This document shows positions 5,950-10,118 of a stretch of DNA of 10,118 bases, one piece after another. Numbering within the stretch: the stretch's first letter is position 1; the number at the start of each line of letters is the position of its first letter. A program made the translations under genes and the position numbers. This DNA is from Halieaceae bacterium UBA6060. GTDB taxonomy: Bacteria; Pseudomonadota; Gammaproteobacteria; Pseudomonadales; Halieaceae. Under the pieces are notes generated by a model. That model was not told where the DNA came from and searched no databases. It worked only from the letters and a program-made list of their open reading frames with translations. The stretch is taken from positions 1-10,118 of the forward strand of contig DIYG01000154.1 in assembly GCA_002428935.1 (NCBI GenBank), in the 5' to 3' direction.

Positions 5950-7381
5950 GGGCGACGGGGCCCAGCCTATCTTCGCGGGAGCTGAAATGGGCGGTCCGAC
6001 CGTAGAGCAGGCGATTTACACCCAAGGCGATAAGGATGCAGACCATCAGGGTGATTGCCATGAGGTGGATGTAGTGCAGAGGTGTCCATAGGAAAGTGAA
6101 CACCGCGTAAAGCATCACCCCGGACAGAAGAGCCAGGGCTGCGGCCCCGGCAGCTACATTGCGAAACACCAGACCGACGACAAAGACCGACAGGATGGGC
6201 ATGCTCAAAAGACCGTTGAGTTGTTGCACCAGGTTAATGATGCTTTCGGCACCGTCGTACACGGGAACCAGCAAAAGCGCTGTGATTACCAGGGCGAGGG
6301 AGACCAGCAGATTCAGATGTTGCACGTTCACGTCCCGGTTGATCAACGGTTCGTGCAGATCGATAACATACAGGGTGGCTGAAGAGTTGAGCACGCTGTT
6401 AAAACTGGTGAGCACCGCAGCGACCATCATGGCGGCGAATGCGCCAGACAGCCATCCCGGTAATACCGCACCGACCATGGTGCCAAAGGTCGCGTCGCCG
6501 ATATCACCAAAGAGTTTGTACGCACAGATGCCCGGGATGACGATGATCGCCGGTACGATGAGTAGGCGGATGAGCGCCGCGGCAATGACACCGCGCTGGG
6601 CCTCGCCAACATTGGGAGCCGCCATGGCTCTTTGCGTAATGGTCTGATTGGTGCTCCAGTAAAAAATCTGGATGAACAGCATCCCTGTGAACAGGGTGGG
6701 CCAGGGGATGGGAGATTCGGGTGCGCCGATGAGGGTCAGCCGCTCGGGGGGGATGCCGGAAAAATCAAAGTCGATAGCTTGAAGGGACAGCCAGACCACT
6801 AGCAGGCTGAGACTCAACAGGCCAATACCGCTGATGGTGTCCGATACGGCAACCGCTCGCAGTCCGCCAAAGATGGCGTAGCTTGAGCCAAGAGCCGCCA
6901 AACCGCCGGCGATGGCCAGGGTTGATAGCTCCAGGCCGAACATGGATTTCAAAAACAGCGAGCCCGTGTAAAGCATGATCGGCAGATAGAGGAACACATT
7001 CCCCAGGAGAAATAGCACGGACACGATGGAGCGCAGGGACTGTTTGCCATAGCGTTTTTCCAACAGTTCCGTGGTCGTCGTGCAGTTGTAGCGGTAATAG
7101 ATGGGGACAAAAACAAAGGCCAGGATAAGCAGGCCCACAACCGCGGCGAGTTCCCACCAGGCCAGAAGGAGCATTTGATTTCCGTTCATGCCCACGAGTT
7201 GATCGGTGCTCAGATTGGTCAGGGTGATGCTACCTGCGACGAAATACCACGAGAGATTTCGCCCCGCCAGAAAGTACTCGTCGTTACTGTCCGCGCTGTG
7301 TCGGGCCCCGCGGCACTGCCACCAGGTGAGGAGAGCGATGAGAGCCGTGATGGTCACAAACACCAGGAACTGTAGATTCAT
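5942..7381 (-). CDS. Sodium/galactose-type symporter, SSS family
   Basis: This 479-residue inner-membrane protein has many hydrophobic helices and belongs to the sodium:solute symporter family. It resembles Vibrio vSGLT closely by eye: TNLSTDQLVGMNG (55-67), the family stretch AIFGGLRAVAVSDTISG (169-185), FYWSTNQTITQRAMAAP (240-256), and AVLTSFNSVLNSSAT (322-336). In that last stretch Thr325/Ser326 align with the vSGLT sodium-site Ser364/Ser365. It should import a galactose-like sugar with sodium. Operon partners are cytoplasmic galactosidases, which raises the possibility that intact galactosides are also taken up. ATG 7381 is 25 bases after the galT stop with only a weak AGAG upstream. The TAG stop lies in the same frame as the GH36 gene, with no other stop between them. 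Confidence 0.93.
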   Translation of the reverse strand: MNLQFLVFVTITALIALLTWWQCRGARHSADSNDEYFLAGRNLSWYFVAGSITLTNLSTDQLVGMNGNQMLLLAWWELAAVVGLLILAFVFVPIYYRYNCTTTTELLEKRYGKQSLRSIVSVLFLLGNVFLYLPIMLYTGSLFLKSMFGLELSTLAIAGGLAALGSSYAIFGGLRAVAVSDTISGIGLLSLSLLVVWLSLQAIDFDFSGIPPERLTLIGAPESPIPWPTLFTGMLFIQIFYWSTNQTITQRAMAAPNVGEAQRGVIAAALIRLLIVPAIIVIPGICAYKLFGDIGDATFGTMVGAVLPGWLSGAFAAMMVAAVLTSFNSVLNSSATLYVIDLHEPLINRDVNVQHLNLLVSLALVITALLLVPVYDGAESIINLVQQLNGLLSMPILSVFVVGLVFRNVAAGAAALALLSGVMLYAVFTFLWTPLHYIHLMAITLMVCILIALGVNRLLYGRTAHFSSREDRLGPVAHG

Positions 7382-7406
7382 AGTTATTATTCTCTAGGAG
7401 CTTACT

Positions 7407-8426
7407 TCACGTTCGACACTGTCTGAGCCGGGCTGCAGCCCGCTCGGGGGTCAGATCCCGCTGTGATTCTCCGAGCATTTCGAAACCCACCATATGTTTG
7501 CGTACGCTCGCCGAGCGGAGCAGCGGTGGATAGAAGTGGCCGTGGAGCTGCCAGTGCTCGCCCCGTTCACTGCGCGGCTGGCCGTGCCAACCCATGGAAT
7601 AGGGAAACGGGGTGGAGAACAGGTTGTCATAGCACTGCAGGAGTTGTTTCAGGGCTTGGGCCAGAGAGGCCCTTTGCGTATCCCCAAGTTTGTCGAGATG
7701 GGCAGCGGAAAAGCGTGGCAGCACCAGGGTCTCGAAGGGCCAGGTGGCCCACCAGGGTACGACCACCAGCCAGTCTTTGTTGTGGAATACCAAACGCTCT
7801 TGTTCGGCAAATTCCCGCTCCGCGTAGTCCAAGAGAAGTGAACGGCCGTGTTTTTTCCAATAGCTGTGCTGCTGGATGCTCTCCGTCTTGACTTCACTGG
7901 GTTGCGTGTCCAGGGCCCAGATCTGCCCGTGAGGATGGGCGTTGGAGCAACCCATGGCCGCGCCACGGTTTTCAAAGACCTGGACGTGCTCGTAGACCTC
8001 TCCCAGGGTTTGTACCTCCGCAGCCCAGCAATCGACAACTGCGACAATCTCGGTTTCCGTCATCGCCGCCATGGTGAGATTGTGTTTTGGGCTATAGCAC
8101 ACGACGCGGCAGCGGCCTCGCACCGGAGCCTGTTGTAGTAGCGGATCGTCGGACTCGTCGGTGATGGAATCCGTAAGGAGGGCGGGGAAGTCGTTGTCAA
8201 ACACGTACACCCCGCGGTAGTCGGGGTTTCTTATCCCGCCGACGCGTTCGTTCCCAGGACAGAGGTAGCACTCCGGTAAATAGGCTGGCTCGGCTTCCTC
8301 CAAGGGCTCGACCTGGCCTTGCCAGGGTCGTTGGTCGCGATGAGGCGAGACCAAAACCCAGCGATCGCCCAGGGGGTTGTAGCGGCGGTGTGGTCTGGCA
8401 TCGCTTTCTTTCTTGGGATCGTTCAC
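7407..8426 (-). CDS. galT: Galactose-1-phosphate uridylyltransferase
   Basis: GalT exchanges UMP between UDP-glucose and galactose-1-phosphate, giving UDP-galactose and glucose-1-phosphate (Leloir pathway, cytoplasm). This 339-residue protein is a class I GalT with all key residues: zinc ligands Cys53 and Cys56 (in CYLCPGN), His115 (in YSPKHN) and His164. The nucleophile His166 is in SNAHPHGQIW, the same number as in E. coli. Glu182, His281, His295 and His297 correspond to the second metal site. The length is typical. It starts at GTG 8426, overlapping the galK stop as GTGA (8423-8426), which suggests translational coupling. It needs UDP-glucose and an epimerase (galE), neither supplied by genes in this window. 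Confidence 0.97.
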   Translation of the reverse strand: MNDPKKESDARPHRRYNPLGDRWVLVSPHRDQRPWQGQVEPLEEAEPAYLPECYLCPGNERVGGIRNPDYRGVYVFDNDFPALLTDSITDESDDPLLQQAPVRGRCRVVCYSPKHNLTMAAMTETEIVAVVDCWAAEVQTLGEVYEHVQVFENRGAAMGCSNAHPHGQIWALDTQPSEVKTESIQQHSYWKKHGRSLLLDYAEREFAEQERLVFHNKDWLVVVPWWATWPFETLVLPRFSAAHLDKLGDTQRASLAQALKQLLQCYDNLFSTPFPYSMGWHGQPRSERGEHWQLHGHFYPPLLRSASVRKHMVGFEMLGESQRDLTPERAAARLRQCRT

Positions 8427-9589
8427 GGGCAGGTGCCGCCCTGGGCTCCGGCTACGGCCTCTACCCAGCGTAGCTCCAGGGGGCGTTTAAACACTTCCAA
8501 AAACCAGGCCGAAAGCTTCGATTGAAACCTATCGCAGTCATCCGCTTTCACCAGGGCCACCATGGAACCCCCAAAACCGCCGCCGGTCATGCGCGCGCCA
8601 CGGGCGCCCGCGCCCTGAGCGGCCTCTACCAACAGATCCATCTCAGGGCAGCTCACGGCGAAATCCATGGCGAGGCTTCGGTGACTATCATTCATGATTT
8701 TCCCGGCCGTCTCCAGGAAGCCGTTGTCCAGAGCGGCGATAAAACTCCTCACGCGTTGGTTTTCGGAGATGACATGGCGAGCCCGGCGCTGGAGGTCTGG
8801 TTCTCGGAGCTCCTCCACATCGTCCAGGCTACAGTTGCGTAAGCTGTTCCCCAGAGCCTTCTCCGCGGCTGCGACCTCGTCGCGACGTTTCCCGTAGGCA
8901 CCGTCCACCAGGGCATGGCTCACGCCGGAATTAACAACGGCAAGGCGCGCTCTTGATGGAAGCGCTACGGGGCTTGTTGTTTGGTCCTGGCAATCAAGGA
9001 GCAGGGCGGCATTTGCCTCGGCGAAGGTGATGGCAAACTGATCGAGAATCCCACAGGGCATGCCCGGGTAGTCGTGCTCGGCTTTCTGACACAGAAGCGC
9101 ACGCTCTTTGGGGGCCAGGGACTGACCACTCACCGCCTCTAACAAAGCGGCGAAGCAAAGCTCCAAAGAAGCACTACTGGACAGACCGGCCCCAAGGGGA
9201 AGGTCGCCGCCTATCCAGACATCCAGAGCGGGTATGGCAACACCACGACGGCTGTAGCCGGCGACCACGCCCCGAAGGTAGTCGGACCAGTCGCCGCCGC
9301 GGGAAGGCTCTCTACAGGCAAATTCGCAGTGGCCCTGCGCCTCGCTGTGTATGCGAATGCTGGCCCTGGTTTCTGGTCCTGGCGTTGCGACAGCGGTGGT
9401 GTAGTAGTCAATGGCTAGCGGTAGGGCGAGGCCTCCCGAGTAATCCGTATGATCGCCGATGAGATTCACGCGGCCTGGAGCACTGGCGCACCACAGGGGA
9501 GTGGCGCCGGTGTTTCGCACCCGGGCGGTCAGGGCGTCGAGGAGGCTGTCGCGTTTGTTGAGAGTGGCTTCTGACACGGGCTTATCCAT
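8423..9589 (-). CDS. galK: Galactokinase
   Basis: GalK phosphorylates alpha-D-galactose at C1 with ATP, the first committed step of the Leloir pathway. This 388-residue GHMP kinase has the galactokinase signature GRVNLIGDHTDY (39-50), the ATP-binding loop LPLGAGLSSSASLE (130-143), catalytic Asp183 in GILDQF with Arg40, and the third motif RMTGGGFGGS (333-342). Asp46 stands where many GalKs have Glu; both are accepted in the family pattern. The ATG overlaps the upstream GH42 stop by one base (TAATG, 9591-9587) and the stop overlaps the galT start by four, so all three are likely translated from one mRNA in a coupled way. Cytoplasmic. Confidence 0.97.
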   Translation of the reverse strand: MDKPVSEATLNKRDSLLDALTARVRNTGATPLWCASAPGRVNLIGDHTDYSGGLALPLAIDYYTTAVATPGPETRASIRIHSEAQGHCEFACREPSRGGDWSDYLRGVVAGYSRRGVAIPALDVWIGGDLPLGAGLSSSASLELCFAALLEAVSGQSLAPKERALLCQKAEHDYPGMPCGILDQFAITFAEANAALLLDCQDQTTSPVALPSRARLAVVNSGVSHALVDGAYGKRRDEVAAAEKALGNSLRNCSLDDVEELREPDLQRRARHVISENQRVRSFIAALDNGFLETAGKIMNDSHRSLAMDFAVSCPEMDLLVEAAQGAGARGARMTGGGFGGSMVALVKADDCDRFQSKLSAWFLEVFKRPLELRWVEAVAGAQGGTCP

Positions 9590-10118
9590 TATTTCGTCAC
9601 CAGTGGTTCTTCATGACGAATCCACACGGCGTAGTCTCCGCTGGCGAGGGTTTCGCTGCCCACAAGCGGTACGGCGTTTTGCGGTTTAAAACATCGATTT
9701 TCGGGCGAGGAGTTGAACACGAAAACCAGCTTGCCCCTACGGCGCTGACGAACGCCCTCGGGAAGGGTTACGGGCTCCGGGCCTTCATCGCCAAGCATTT
9801 CCTCAAGGGCTTGCCCGAGGATGTCCACATCGACAAATCCATTCAGGTAATGATGTGCTCCATGGACATACCACAGGCCATTTCCTTGCCCATCGAAGAG
9901 GCGTGGTGATAGATCCGTATCCAGCGACTCATACCATCGGGTGACCTGCGCGGTTTTTCCTTCACCGGAAAAGGAGTAGTTCGCCCCTGGTCGCAAGCTG
10001 TCCACCGCGGCGACGCGTAGGGGAAGGATTTGCTGTAAGGCGCCGGGGGGCAGGGCTTCCGGCAGGGCGAAGTCGTCGTCCCGTGAGCCGCTCCGGGGCC
10101 CGATGAGACATCGGACTC
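9589..10118 (-). CDS. GH42 beta-galactosidase, C-terminal part (5' end outside window)
   Basis: The frame is open from the right edge to TAA at 9591-9589 (176 codons seen). The visible part begins in the GH42 middle (trimerisation) domain with IGPRSGSRDDDFALPE and PPGALQQILPLRV, then VDSLRPG, and ends with the small C-terminal beta domain. These PRSG-and-DFALPE, PPG and SLRPG blocks are characteristic of GH42 beta-galactosidases (GanA/LacA type). The catalytic TIM barrel and both catalytic Glu residues lie beyond the edge and cannot be checked. The enzyme releases beta-linked galactose from lactose or galacto-oligosaccharides, in the cytoplasm if it lacks a signal peptide. GTG 10005 is only an internal codon, because the family match extends upstream of it. 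It is the most upstream operon gene in view. Confidence 0.92.
   Translation of the reverse strand, partial: VRCLIGPRSGSRDDDFALPEALPPGALQQILPLRVAAVDSLRPGANYSFSGEGKTAQVTRWYESLDTDLSPRLFDGQGNGLWYVHGAHHYLNGFVDVDILGQALEEMLGDEGPEPVTLPEGVRQRRRGKLVFVFNSSPENRCFKPQNAVPLVGSETLASGDYAVWIRHEEPLVTK

Noticed and set aside
6159..6647. 162-codon plus-strand frame inside the symporter gene
   Set aside because: It is antisense to conserved membrane helices and motifs of the symporter, with no ribosome site or recognisable domain.
9443..9454. Asp instead of Glu in the galactokinase signature (GDHTDY)
   Set aside because: The family pattern accepts Asp or Glu at this position, so it is not evidence of altered function.
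9589..10005. Separate 138-residue gene starting at GTG 10005
   Set aside because: The frame stays open to the right edge and the upstream residues match the GH42 middle domain, so this is only the end of a longer gene.

Overview
The window looks like chromosomal DNA from a marine-type gammaproteobacterium, with GC roughly in the high fifties, dense coding and short gaps. That placement is an inference from the proteins (a vSGLT-like sodium/sugar symporter, a GH36 plus GH42 galactoside operon, a GlpC-style small ArsC-like reductase), not from a marker gene. No rRNA, tRNA, CRISPR array, insertion sequence or phage gene was seen, and no stretch over 300 bases lacks a gene.

Left part (1-1145, minus strand). 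A short LuxR-type DNA-binding protein (699-1145) lies upstream of a gene for an exported protein (558 down to the left edge). That protein has a signal peptide, a small beta-sandwich-like domain, a second hydrophobic segment and then Gly-Gly-Asp-Gly-Gly-Asn repeats encoded by an 18-bp tandem repeat that runs off the window. The 140-bp gap between the two genes holds two inverted repeats, one of them overlapping a possible -10 box. An alpha/beta hydrolase of the hormone-sensitive-lipase type (1216-2280, plus) diverges from the regulator. Its nucleophile position is Thr instead of Ser.

Middle (2281-3772). A small ArsC/Spx-fold reductase (minus) and a PLP-dependent serine/threonine dehydratase (plus) are transcribed divergently. 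A stem-loop separates the hydrolase from the convergent ArsC-like gene. The dehydratase overlaps the last gene of the galactose operon tail-to-tail by 15 bp.

Right part (3758-10118, minus strand). This is a compact galactoside-use operon, in transcription order: GH42 beta-galactosidase (its 5' end lies outside the window), galactokinase (galK), galactose-1-phosphate uridylyltransferase (galT), a sodium/galactose-type symporter, and GH36 alpha-galactosidase. Two junctions overlap (TAATG and GTGA). The last junction carries a 22-codon mini-ORF that overlaps the symporter stop and ends in a GTGA overlap with the GH36 start. Galactosides or galactose would enter through the symporter. The two cytoplasmic galactosidases would release galactose, GalK would phosphorylate it and GalT would convert it to UDP-galactose. 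galE, a mutarotase and the operon promoter are not in view.
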